A stretch of 64,000 bases of DNA from Streptomyces sp. CB01249 (GTDB lineage: Bacteria; Actinomycetota; Actinomycetes; Streptomycetales; Streptomycetaceae): contig NZ_LISW01000002.1 of the NCBI RefSeq assembly GCF_001905735.1, positions 635,125-699,124 on the forward strand, in the 5' to 3' direction. Below, piece by piece: positions 34,287 to 41,752 of this stretch. Made by a program: the position numbers and the translations under genes. Position 1 is the stretch's first letter; each line of letters begins with the position of its first letter. The notes beneath the pieces were generated by a model that worked only from the letters and a program-made list of their open reading frames with translations, was not told where the DNA came from and did not search any database.

Positions 34287-35636
34287 GTGCCACGACGTAC
34301 CGAAAAGACGACCGCCCTCAGGGCAGCCGTGATCGCCGACTCCGACACCCGGTGGAAATGGGGCGCGCTCACCGCGCACCGCCTCACCGCCCCCGTGTCC
34401 GGGGAGCCCGCGCAGCGGGTGGAGATCAGCGGACTGCTGCTGCGCGGCCGGGCGACCCCGACCCCCCGCCAGCTCGCCGAGGTCGGCGACGTGGGGATCC
34501 CCGCCGACCGGGTGCGCGAGGTCACCGCCGTCGAATTCCTGCACGCCGTACGGGACGAGGGATACGACGTCGTCGTCCTCGCCCTCGTCGGCGGCGCCGT
34601 CCAGGCCATGCTGCACGGCATCGCCGCGCTCCGGCTGCCCACGAGGCCCGTCCTCGTCACCGGCTACGTCGGCGTCGTCTACGAGAAGCTCACCGACGGG
34701 CTCCTGCTGCGCCACGGCGCCGACGTCGTCCTCGCCAACTCCCGCCACGACGCGCAGCGTTTCCGTACGGTGTACGAGGGAGTGGGCGCCGACGCCTCGG
34801 CCGTCACCGAGGCCGCCCTCCCGTTCCTCGGCGGCGAGCCGTACCGACCCGAACCCGGCCGCGACACCCTGGTGTTCGCCGCCCAGCCCTCCGTACCGGA
34901 GAGCCGCGCCGACCGGGCGTACCTGCTGCGGCGCCTCGTCGAGCACGCCCGGCTGCACCCCGGCCGCGAGGTGCTGCTGAAGCTGCGCTCCAAGCCCGGC
35001 GAGCACACCACGCACATCGAGGAGCACCCCTACCAGCGGCTCGCCGAGCGGCTGCCCGGCGGACTCCCGCCCAACTTCCGCCTGGTGTACGGGCACATGG
35101 GCGAGGTCCTGGACCGCACCGACCTCCTCGTCACCGTCTCCTCCACGGCCGCCCTGGAGTCCCTGCACCGCCGCATCCCGACCGCCGTCCTCACCGACCT
35201 CGGGGTGCGCGAAGCCCTCGGCAACCACCACTTCACCGGCTCCGGACTGCTCACCTCCTTCGACCACCTGGACGGCGGCGGGCACCCGGAACCCGACCCG
35301 GACTGGCTGGCCGGCCAGGGCGTCGCCGCCGACGGCAGCTACCCCACGGCCTACGACACCGCCCGGGCCCGGGTCACCGCACTGCTGGACCGGGACCGAC
35401 TGCCCGACCCGGCGCCCTACTACACGCCCGCCTCCGCCCCCGGCTACCTCCCCGGCATCCTCGCCCGCCACCACCTGGCCCCCGACGGCCACCCGCTGCC
35501 CGGCGCCGCCGCGCCCCGGGAGGCCGGGCGGGTCAGGACGGCGGTGCGCGAGGCGGTCCGGGACGCGGCCCGGGGCGCGTACCGGCACGGCGTCCAGCGC
35601 GTCGCCCCGGTCGTCCGGCGGATGGGGGAGCTGTGA
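34287..35636 (+). CDS. DUF6716-type putative glycosyltransferase
   Basis: 449 residues, recognised as the DUF6716 putative glycosyltransferase family. The N-terminus RAAVIADSDTRWKWGALTAHRL opens a Rossmann-like half. The motifs VLVTGYVGVVYEKLTDGLLLRHGADVVLANSRHDAQRF and VLLKLRSKPGEHTTHIEEHPY and TVSSTAALESLHRRIPTAVLTDLG (each in parts) fit a GT-B fold, with the last resembling the CMP/phosphate-binding SS segment of sialyltransferases. It begins the rightward operon that makes the CMP-nonulosonate donor. GTG 34287 is set by the -10 element. It overlaps, by its TGA, a GTG of the next frame. Confidence 0.78.
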   Translation: MPRRTEKTTALRAAVIADSDTRWKWGALTAHRLTAPVSGEPAQRVEISGLLLRGRATPTPRQLAEVGDVGIPADRVREVTAVEFLHAVRDEGYDVVVLALVGGAVQAMLHGIAALRLPTRPVLVTGYVGVVYEKLTDGLLLRHGADVVLANSRHDAQRFRTVYEGVGADASAVTEAALPFLGGEPYRPEPGRDTLVFAAQPSVPESRADRAYLLRRLVEHARLHPGREVLLKLRSKPGEHTTHIEEHPYQRLAERLPGGLPPNFRLVYGHMGEVLDRTDLLVTVSSTAALESLHRRIPTAVLTDLGVREALGNHHFTGSGLLTSFDHLDGGGHPEPDPDWLAGQGVAADGSYPTAYDTARARVTALLDRDRLPDPAPYYTPASAPGYLPGILARHHLAPDGHPLPGAAAPREAGRVRTAVREAVRDAARGAYRHGVQRVAPVVRRMGEL

Positions 35637-35665
35637 ACACCGACAAGCCACCTACTGGAGCACCG

Positions 35666-36898
35666 ATGAACCGACCCACTGTGCTCGCCGTCATCCCCGC
35701 ACGCGGCGGCTCCAAGGGCGTACCCGCCAAGAACCTCGCCCGGGTCGGCGGCGTCCCGCTCGTCGCCCGCGCCGTCAACGCCTGCCTGGCCTCCGGCGAG
35801 GTCACCGACGTCGTGGTGACGACCGACGCGCCCGCCGTCGCCGAGGCCGCCCGCGCGGCGGCCGAAGCCCTCGGCGAGAGCGCCCGGCTGCACTGCGTAC
35901 AGCGCCCCGAGGAGATCGCCGGCGACACCGCGACCAGCGAGGCCGCCGTGCTGCACGCCCTCGACGCCTACGAGGCGCTGCGGGGACGTACCGCCGACGT
36001 CGTCCTGCTCGTCCAGTGCACCAGCCCCTTCGTCACCCGCGAGGACATCGACGGGGTCGCCGCCGCCGTCGCCCGCGAGGGCGCCGACACCGCCGTCACC
36101 GTCGCCCCTTTCCACGGCTTCCTGTGGCGCGACGGCACCGCGGTCGAGGACCACAACTACGGCGTCAACCACGACAAGCGGGTCCGCCCGCGCCGCCAGG
36201 ACCGCCCCGAGGACCTGCTGGAGACGGGCGCCGCCTACGCCATGGACGCGGCCGGTTTCCGCACCCACCGGCACCGCTTCTTCGGCCACACCGCGCTGGT
36301 CCGCACCGACCCGGCGCGCGTCCTGGAGATCGACGACCCGCACGACCTGGCCCGCGCCCGCGCGCTCGCCCCGCTCCTGGACCCGGCCCCGCTGCCGACC
36401 CTGGACGACATCGACGCCGTGGTCCTCGACTTCGACGGCACCCAGACCGACGACCGGGTCCTCGTGGACTCCGACGGCCGCGAGACCGTCGCCGTGCACC
36501 GGGGCGACGGGCTCGGCATCGCCGCCCTCCGCAAGGCGGGCGTACCGCTGCTGATCCTGTCCACCGAACAGAACCCCGTCGTCGCCGCCCGCGCCCACAA
36601 GCTGCGGGTGCCGGTCCTGCACGGCATCGACCGCAAGGACCTCGCGCTCAAGCAGTGGTGCGACGAGCAGTCCCTCGCACCCGAACGCGTCATGTACGTC
36701 GGCAACGACGTCAACGACCTCCCCTGCTTCGCGCTCGCCGGCTGGCCCGTGGCCGTCGCGAGCGCCCACGACTCGGTGCGCGCAGCGGCGCGCGCCGTGA
36801 CGACCACCCCCGGCGGCTCCGGCGCCATCCGCGAGATCGCGGCCTGGCTCCTGGGCCCCACCCTCACCACAGCCCCCACCTCAGCCCCCACCGAGTAA
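35666..36898 (+). CDS. neuA: Acylneuraminate/Kdn cytidylyltransferase fused to HAD phosphatase
   Basis: 410-residue two-domain protein. Residues 5-230 form the CMP-sialate synthetase: VIPARGGSKGVPAKNLA is the CTP-binding P-loop-like motif, then VVTTDAPAVAEAA, RPEEIAGDTATSEAAVLHAL and VVLLVQCTSPFVTREDID. Residues 250-400 are a HAD phosphatase of the KdsC type: DAVVLDFDGTQTDDRV has the nucleophile Asp, then LILSTEQNPVVAARAHKL, and MYVGNDVNDLPCFALAG. Together they could remove the 9-phosphate and activate the sugar with CMP. ATG 35666 has GGAG 6 nt upstream; a GTG overlapping the previous stop could add 11 residues. It lies in operon with neuB. Confidence 0.9.
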   Translation: MNRPTVLAVIPARGGSKGVPAKNLARVGGVPLVARAVNACLASGEVTDVVVTTDAPAVAEAARAAAEALGESARLHCVQRPEEIAGDTATSEAAVLHALDAYEALRGRTADVVLLVQCTSPFVTREDIDGVAAAVAREGADTAVTVAPFHGFLWRDGTAVEDHNYGVNHDKRVRPRRQDRPEDLLETGAAYAMDAAGFRTHRHRFFGHTALVRTDPARVLEIDDPHDLARARALAPLLDPAPLPTLDDIDAVVLDFDGTQTDDRVLVDSDGRETVAVHRGDGLGIAALRKAGVPLLILSTEQNPVVAARAHKLRVPVLHGIDRKDLALKQWCDEQSLAPERVMYVGNDVNDLPCFALAGWPVAVASAHDSVRAAARAVTTTPGGSGAIREIAAWLLGPTLTTAPTSAPTE

Positions 36899-36909
36899 GG
36901 AACACCCTC

Positions 36910-37845
36910 ATGAGCACCTCCCGCCTGCGCACCCTCGGCAACCGCACCGCCGGACCGGGCAACCCCGTCTACATCACCGGCGAGATCGGCATCAACCACA
37001 ACGGCGACCTCGGCAACGCCCTCGCGCTGATCGACGTGGCCGCCGAAGCCGGCTGCGACGCCGTCAAGTTCCAGAAGCGCACCCCGGAGATCTGCACCCC
37101 GCGCGACCAGTGGGACATCGAGCGCGACACCCCCTGGGGCCGCATGACGTACATCGACTACCGCCACCGCGTCGAGTTCGGCGAGGACGAGTACCGGGCC
37201 ATCTCCGAGCACTGCGCGGAGCGCGGCATCGACTGGTTCGCCTCGCCGTGGGACACCGAGGCCGTCGCCTTCCTCGAGAAGTTCGACGTCCCCGCCCACA
37301 AGGTGGCCTCCGCCTCGCTCACCGACGACGAGCTGCTGCGCACCCTGCGCGCCACCGGCCGCACGGTGATCCTCTCCACCGGCATGTCGACCCCGCGCCA
37401 GATCCGGCACGCCGTCGAGGTGCTGGGCTCCGACAACATCCTGCTCTGCCACGCCACCTCCACGTACCCGGCGAAGGCCGAGGAGCTGAACCTGCGGGTC
37501 ATCAACACCCTCCAGCAGGAGTACCCCAACGTCCCGATCGGCTACAGCGGCCACGAGACGGGCCTCCAGACCACCCTCGCCGCCGTCGCCCTCGGCGCCG
37601 CGTTCGTGGAGCGCCACATCACCCTGGACCGCGCCATGTGGGGCTCCGACCAGGCCGCGTCCGTCGAGCCTCAGGGCCTGTCCCGCCTGGTCCGCGACAT
37701 CCGCACCATCGAGGCGAGCCTCGGCGACGGCGTCAAGAAGGTGTACGAGTCCGAGCTCGGCCCGATGAAGAAGCTCCGCCGGGTCCCGGGCGTCGTGGCG
37801 GAGAGCGACGCGGCGGCCCCGGCCGCCGAGCCGGTCGCGGTCTGA
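36910..37845 (+). CDS. neuB: NeuB-family nonulosonate (Kdn-/sialic acid-9-P) synthase lacking the SAF domain
   Basis: 311-residue phosphoenolpyruvate-condensing aldolase of the sialic acid synthase family. The barrel carries ITGEIGINHNGDLGNALALIDVAAEAGCDAVKFQKR, WDTEAVAFLEKFDVPAHKVASASLTD, VILSTGMSTPRQI, VLLCHATSTYP, VPIGYSGHETGLQTTLAAVALGA and FVERHITLDRAMWGSDQAAS (in parts), i.e. the complete active site. It ends shortly after LGPMKKLRRVPG, where NeuB proteins usually continue into a C-terminal SAF/antifreeze-like domain; that domain is absent here. The gene follows the cytidylyltransferase-HAD gene by 11 bp. No NeuC-type epimerase is present, which favours Kdn over acetylneuraminate (inference). 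Confidence 0.9.
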   Translation: MSTSRLRTLGNRTAGPGNPVYITGEIGINHNGDLGNALALIDVAAEAGCDAVKFQKRTPEICTPRDQWDIERDTPWGRMTYIDYRHRVEFGEDEYRAISEHCAERGIDWFASPWDTEAVAFLEKFDVPAHKVASASLTDDELLRTLRATGRTVILSTGMSTPRQIRHAVEVLGSDNILLCHATSTYPAKAEELNLRVINTLQQEYPNVPIGYSGHETGLQTTLAAVALGAAFVERHITLDRAMWGSDQAASVEPQGLSRLVRDIRTIEASLGDGVKKVYESELGPMKKLRRVPGVVAESDAAAPAAEPVAV

Positions 37846-37856
37846 CGGGCCGGCCG

Positions 37857-38915
37857 GTGAACCTCGCCTTCGTCGAGAGCCCGGTCCAGCTCCTGAACGT
37901 CCTGGAGTGGGCCGTCACCGAGGGAGGCGGCGGGCGCGTCCTCACGGACGTCACCGTCGTCGTCCTCCCCCCGGTCGACCCGATGTCGCGCGGTCAGCTG
38001 CGCCGGATGGCGGAGCTGGCCCGCGACGAGGGCATGACCGTGCGCTGGCAGGAGGCGCGCGGCGACTCGGGCACCCCCCTGAAGTCGCTGCGCGCCCTCA
38101 CCCGGCTCGTCCGCAACGCCGACCACATCGTCATCGGCGACCCGTTCTCGCGCTACGTGCAGCTGCTGCTGTCGCTCGTACGCCCCCGCCGCCTCACCGT
38201 GGTGGACGACGGCACCGCCACCATGGAGTTCGTCGCCCAGCTCACCCGGGGCGAGCGGCTGGTGCGCTGGCACCGGCGCGGCGGCTTCGACCCGCGCGGC
38301 CTGGCCCTCGCCCCGGTGACGTCCACCGCGCGGCGCAGGTTCACCCCGTCGGCGGCGCGCGAGGTCGAGCTGTTCACCGCCATGCCCGTGATCCCGCCGC
38401 CGGGCGTCACCCTCATCCCGAACACCTTCTCCTGGACCCGGTCCCGCTTCGGCCCGCCCTCGCTCACCAAGGGCGCGGACCTGGTCGGCACCTCGCTGGT
38501 CGAGACGGGCGTGGTGGACCGGGACCGCTATCTGGAGGCGGTCGGCGCCCTCGCCCGTACGCACGGCGCCACCCGCTACTTCGCGCACCGCCGCGAGTCC
38601 ACCGAGAAGCTGCACGCCCTGGAAGCGGTCACCGGCCTGGAGATCGTCCGGCCCGACCTCCCCCTGGAGCTCATCGCCCGGCGCGGCCCGATCGGCCGCA
38701 CGGTCCTGAGCTTCCCGTCCACGGTGGTGCACACCCTGCCCCTGGCCCTGGCCGGCACCGAGGTGAAGGTCGCGGTCTGCGACATCGCCCCGGAATGGCT
38801 CCACGAAACGGCCTCGCCCCGCGCCCAGGGCTTCCTGAGCGGTGTCACGGAGACCGCCCGGGACGTCCACCGCCTCGCGCCCTGGCGGGTCACGGCGGTG
38901 ACGGGGGAGGCGTAG
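37857..38915 (+). CDS. Putative glycosyltransferase, GT52-like, of the nonulosonate locus
   Basis: 352 residues, probably GT-B. The N-terminus NLAFVESPVQLLNVLEWAV resembles the 'PxQLLN' entry of GT52-type lipooligosaccharide sialyltransferases. Further visible features are VTVVVLPPVDPMSRGQLRRMAELA, LTVVDDGTATMEF, and near the C-terminus EIVRPDLPLELIARRGPIGRTVLSFPSTVVHTLPLAL (in parts), like the donor-phosphate segment of that family. Assignment is by pattern only and I am less sure of it than of the NeuA/NeuB pair. GTG 37857 follows the neuB stop by 11 bp, and no other start fits. It is the last gene of the rightward arm. Confidence 0.72.
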   Translation: MNLAFVESPVQLLNVLEWAVTEGGGGRVLTDVTVVVLPPVDPMSRGQLRRMAELARDEGMTVRWQEARGDSGTPLKSLRALTRLVRNADHIVIGDPFSRYVQLLLSLVRPRRLTVVDDGTATMEFVAQLTRGERLVRWHRRGGFDPRGLALAPVTSTARRRFTPSAAREVELFTAMPVIPPPGVTLIPNTFSWTRSRFGPPSLTKGADLVGTSLVETGVVDRDRYLEAVGALARTHGATRYFAHRRESTEKLHALEAVTGLEIVRPDLPLELIARRGPIGRTVLSFPSTVVHTLPLALAGTEVKVAVCDIAPEWLHETASPRAQGFLSGVTETARDVHRLAPWRVTAVTGEA

Positions 38916-39086
38916 GAGAGCGCAGGGGCCCGTGCGCGGCTGCCCCGCCCGACCGCCGCTCCACCGCGCGGCGAGCGCCGGAGTGTACCCATCCCGCGCG
39001 CGTCCCACACGCCGGGACGCGGCCAAACATTCGCCTGTGTGGCTGAAGTTTTCTTGTTTCATGGTCAGTTGAGGAGGGAACAGGCT

Positions 39087-39092
39087 TACCCT
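39087..39092 (+). promoter_or_regulatory. -10 element of leaderless M20 amidohydrolase promoter
   Basis: TACCCT, then 7 nt, then GTG 39100. A GAGGAGG-like run further upstream (39071-39078) is too far to serve as Shine-Dalgarno. Confidence 0.45.
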
Positions 39093-39099
39093 TCAAAAG

Positions 39100-40338
39100 G
39101 TGAGCCAGTTGATCTGCCCCGAGTCCGAAGCCGGCCCCTCCCAGGGCGAGAGCCTGCCCGGCACGCTGCCCGACGCCCTGCGCGCCGAGCTGATCGCCTT
39201 CCGCAGGGATCTCCACATGCACCCTGAGCTGGGCAATCAGGAGTTCCGCACCACCGCGGCGATCAAGGCCCGGCTGGAGCAGGCCGGGCTCGCGCCGAAG
39301 GTGCTCGCCTCCGGGACCGGGCTCATGTGCGACGTCGGGACGCGCGGGGAGGACACCCGGCCGATGCTCGCGCTCCGGGCCGACATCGACGCGCTGCCCA
39401 TCCCGGACACCAAGAGCGGCGTGCCCTACCGCTCCACCGTGCCCGACCGGGCGCACGCCTGCGGGCACGACGTCCACACCACCACCGTGCTCGGCGCCGG
39501 CCTCGTGCTCGCCGAGCTGGACCGGCAGGGGCTGCTGCCCAACCCGGTGCGGCTGATCTTCCAGCCGGCCGAGGAGGTGCTGCCCGGCGGGGCACCCGAC
39601 GCGATCGAGTCCGGGGTCCTCGAAGGCGTCGGCCGGATCATCGGCGTCCACTGCGACCCGAAGGTGGACGTCGGCCGGATCGGGCTCCGGGTCGGCGCGA
39701 TCACCTCCGCCTGCGACCGCCTCGAACTCTCCCTGGACGGCCCCGGCGGCCACACCGCCCGCCCGCACCTGACCACGGACCTGGTCACCGCCGCCGCCAA
39801 GGTCGCCACCGAGGTGCCCGCCCTGCTGGCCCGCCGGGTCGACGCGCGGGCCGGGCTCGCCCTGACCTGGGGGCGCCTGGAGACGGGCCACGCCTGCAAT
39901 GTCATCCCGCAGCACGCGGAGCTCTCCGGCACGGTCCGCTGCCTGGACCTCAAGGCGTGGCGCGAGGCGCCGGACCTGGTGCACGCCGCGATCGACGAGG
40001 TGGCCGGAATGCACCGGGCCAAGACGGTGATCAACTACGTCCGGGGCGTCCCGCCCGTCGTCAACGAGGTCGCGACGACCGATCTGCTGGCCGGCGCGAT
40101 GGCCGCGCGCCGCGGATCGTATGCGATCGAGGACACCGAGCAGAGCCTCGGCGGCGAGGACTTCTCCTGGTACCTGGAGCACGTCCCGGGGGCCATGGCG
40201 CGCCTGGGCGTCCGCACCCCCGGCGACACGCGCGGGCTCGACCTGCACCGGGGCAATTTCGATGCCGACGAGGAAGCGATCACGGTCGGCGTGGAACTCT
40301 TCACCGCCTCCGCGTTGCTCCACGTCAACCACCTGTAA
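39100..40338 (+). CDS. M20 family metallopeptidase / amidohydrolase
   Basis: 412-residue M20D-type amidohydrolase (hippurate hydrolase/N-acyl-amino-acid amidohydrolase group). Conserved features: FRRDLHMHPELGNQEFRT, LALRADIDALPI, HACGHDVHTTTVLGAGLVL with metal-binding His and Asp, FQPAEEVLPGGA with the catalytic Glu pair, and SLGGEDFSWYLE near the C-terminus with the last metal ligand. The central dimerisation domain begins ACDRLELSLDGPGGHTARPH. It probably hydrolyses N-acyl amino acids or small amides in the cytosol; substrate unknown. The start at GTG 39100 rests on the -10 element 7 nt before it. It is the only gene between the glycopolymer and nucleoside loci. Confidence 0.9.
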   Translation: MSQLICPESEAGPSQGESLPGTLPDALRAELIAFRRDLHMHPELGNQEFRTTAAIKARLEQAGLAPKVLASGTGLMCDVGTRGEDTRPMLALRADIDALPIPDTKSGVPYRSTVPDRAHACGHDVHTTTVLGAGLVLAELDRQGLLPNPVRLIFQPAEEVLPGGAPDAIESGVLEGVGRIIGVHCDPKVDVGRIGLRVGAITSACDRLELSLDGPGGHTARPHLTTDLVTAAAKVATEVPALLARRVDARAGLALTWGRLETGHACNVIPQHAELSGTVRCLDLKAWREAPDLVHAAIDEVAGMHRAKTVINYVRGVPPVVNEVATTDLLAGAMAARRGSYAIEDTEQSLGGEDFSWYLEHVPGAMARLGVRTPGDTRGLDLHRGNFDADEEAITVGVELFTASALLHVNHL

Positions 40339-40415
40339 CCGGACGCGTCGCCCCGCGTTCGGCGTGCGTTCGCGACGATCCGATAACGGCTTCCGTACAG
40401 GGCTTTATCTGACAT

Positions 40416-40427
40416 CTACGCGCGTTA
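40416..40427 (+). promoter_or_regulatory. Operator-like site A, upstream of the BMP lipoprotein gene
   Basis: CTACGCGCGTTA shares CTACGCGCGT with a perfect palindrome upstream of the transporter operon and CGCGT-A architecture with the site upstream of deoA. It overlaps TACGAT (40426-40431), a plausible -10 box of the lipoprotein gene, so a bound protein would repress it. Confidence 0.5.
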
Positions 40428-40487
40428 CGATCGCGGCGAAACCAGCGCCGGAAGAGGCGCTTCGGTCAGGTTTGAAGGAGCCTTCCC

Positions 40488-41528
40488 TTGCGCCGGGTAT
40501 CCAAGTTCAGCGCCGCGATCGCCGTCACCGCGGCCCTCGCTCTCACCGCCACCGCGTGCGGCGAGTCGTCCGACGAGAGCAGCGGCTCGGGCGACGGCAA
40601 GATGAAGATCGGCATGGCCTACGACGTCGGCGGCCGTGGCGACAACTCGTTCAACGACTCCGCCGCGCGCGGCCTGGACAAGGCCAAGGCCGAGTTCGGC
40701 GCCGAGACGAAGGAGCTCACCGCCAAGACCGGTGAGAGCTCGGCCGACCGTGACCAGCGCCTCCAGTCGCTCGCCGAGGGCGGCTACAACCCGGTCATCG
40801 CGATCGGCTTCGCGTACAAGGACGCGGTCGACAAGATCGCGCCCAAGTACCCGAAGGTCAGCTTCGGCCTGGTCGACTCGGTCTCCGACGCGAAGAACGT
40901 CGCCAACATCGTCTTCACCGAGGAGCAGGGCTCGTACCTCGCCGGTGTCGCGGCGGCGCTGAAGTCCAAGGACGACAAGATCGGCTTCATCGGCGGCGTC
41001 GACCTCCCGCTGATCAAGAAGTTCGCGGCCGGCTTCCGCCAGGGCGTCCTGGACACCAAGCCGAAGGCCACGGTGCAGATCCAGTACCTGTCCACCGGCT
41101 CGGACCTCTCCGGCTTCGGCAGCCCCGACAAGGGCAAGGCCGCCGCCAAGGGCATGCTCGACAAGGGCATCGACGTCATCTTCGCCGCCGCGGGCGGCTC
41201 GGGCGCCGGTTCGATCGAGGCCGTCGCCGGCAAGAAGGGCGCCTGGTCCATCGGCGTCGACTCCGACCAGGCCAAGGACCCGGCCCTGTCGAAGTACGCC
41301 GACACGATCCTGACCTCGGTCGTCAAGAACGTCGACTCCGGCGTCTTCGACCTGGTCAAGTCGGTCAAGGACGGCAAGCCGCTGACCGGTACGCAGACCT
41401 ACTCGCTGGCCAAGGGCGGCGTCAGCCTGACCCCCACGGGTGACCACCTCAAGGACATCCAGACCCAGCTCGACGAGGCGAAGAAGAAGATCGTCGACGG
41501 CACCATCACGGTCAAGACCACGACCTGA
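40488..41528 (+). CDS. BMP family nucleoside-binding lipoprotein
   Basis: 346-residue periplasmic-binding-type lipoprotein. The signal ends in lipobox TATAC (Cys24). The mature protein has IGMAYDVGGRGDNSFNDSAARGLDKAK, a signature of the PnrA/BmpA family that binds purine and other nucleosides, then IAIGFAYKDAVDKIAPKYP, GFIGGVDLPLIKKFAAGFRQG and IFAAAGGSGAGSIEAV. TTG 40488 is the start, with GAAGGAG ideally placed. It is followed by a strong hairpin and then the ATPase and permease genes of the matching transporter. The nucleoside specificity is inferred from family plus the downstream cdd and deoA. Confidence 0.92.
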   Translation: MRRVSKFSAAIAVTAALALTATACGESSDESSGSGDGKMKIGMAYDVGGRGDNSFNDSAARGLDKAKAEFGAETKELTAKTGESSADRDQRLQSLAEGGYNPVIAIGFAYKDAVDKIAPKYPKVSFGLVDSVSDAKNVANIVFTEEQGSYLAGVAAALKSKDDKIGFIGGVDLPLIKKFAAGFRQGVLDTKPKATVQIQYLSTGSDLSGFGSPDKGKAAAKGMLDKGIDVIFAAAGGSGAGSIEAVAGKKGAWSIGVDSDQAKDPALSKYADTILTSVVKNVDSGVFDLVKSVKDGKPLTGTQTYSLAKGGVSLTPTGDHLKDIQTQLDEAKKKIVDGTITVKTTT

Positions 41529-41538
41529 TCCACCGTCG

Positions 41539-41584
41539 ATCGGGGCCCGGCGAGCGGCTTCGGCCGCTCGTTCCGGGCCCCGAT
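41539..41584 (+). terminator. Strong hairpin with UUCG loop between binding-protein and ATPase genes
   Basis: An inner 8-bp stem closed by a TTCG tetraloop (41551-41570) is stacked on an outer stem of about 10-12 bp (41539-41550 with 41573-41584). It probably terminates or attenuates transcription, giving more lipoprotein than ATPase, as is usual for ABC importers. Confidence 0.75.
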
Positions 41585-41639
41585 TCACGTACCCCCGGCG
41601 GGGTGGAGGCCACCTGTGATCAGGTGGCCAACGATTCGG

Positions 41640-41661
41640 CGACGCTACGCGCGTAGCGTCG
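41640..41661 (+). promoter_or_regulatory. Operator-like site B: perfect 22-bp palindrome upstream of the ATPase gene
   Basis: A perfect 22-bp palindrome centred on CTACGCGCGTAG. It is related to sites A (40416) and C (46219). A second hairpin, GGCCACCTG-TGAT-CAGGTGGCC, lies just upstream at 41608-41629. Confidence 0.6.
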
Positions 41662-41752
41662 GGACTGGAACCGGCCGGGCGCGATACGTTTTCCACCCCC
41701 GCCTCCCGTCCTCACCGCCCCCGCCCTCCGCTCCTGCCAAGGAGAGTGCGCC

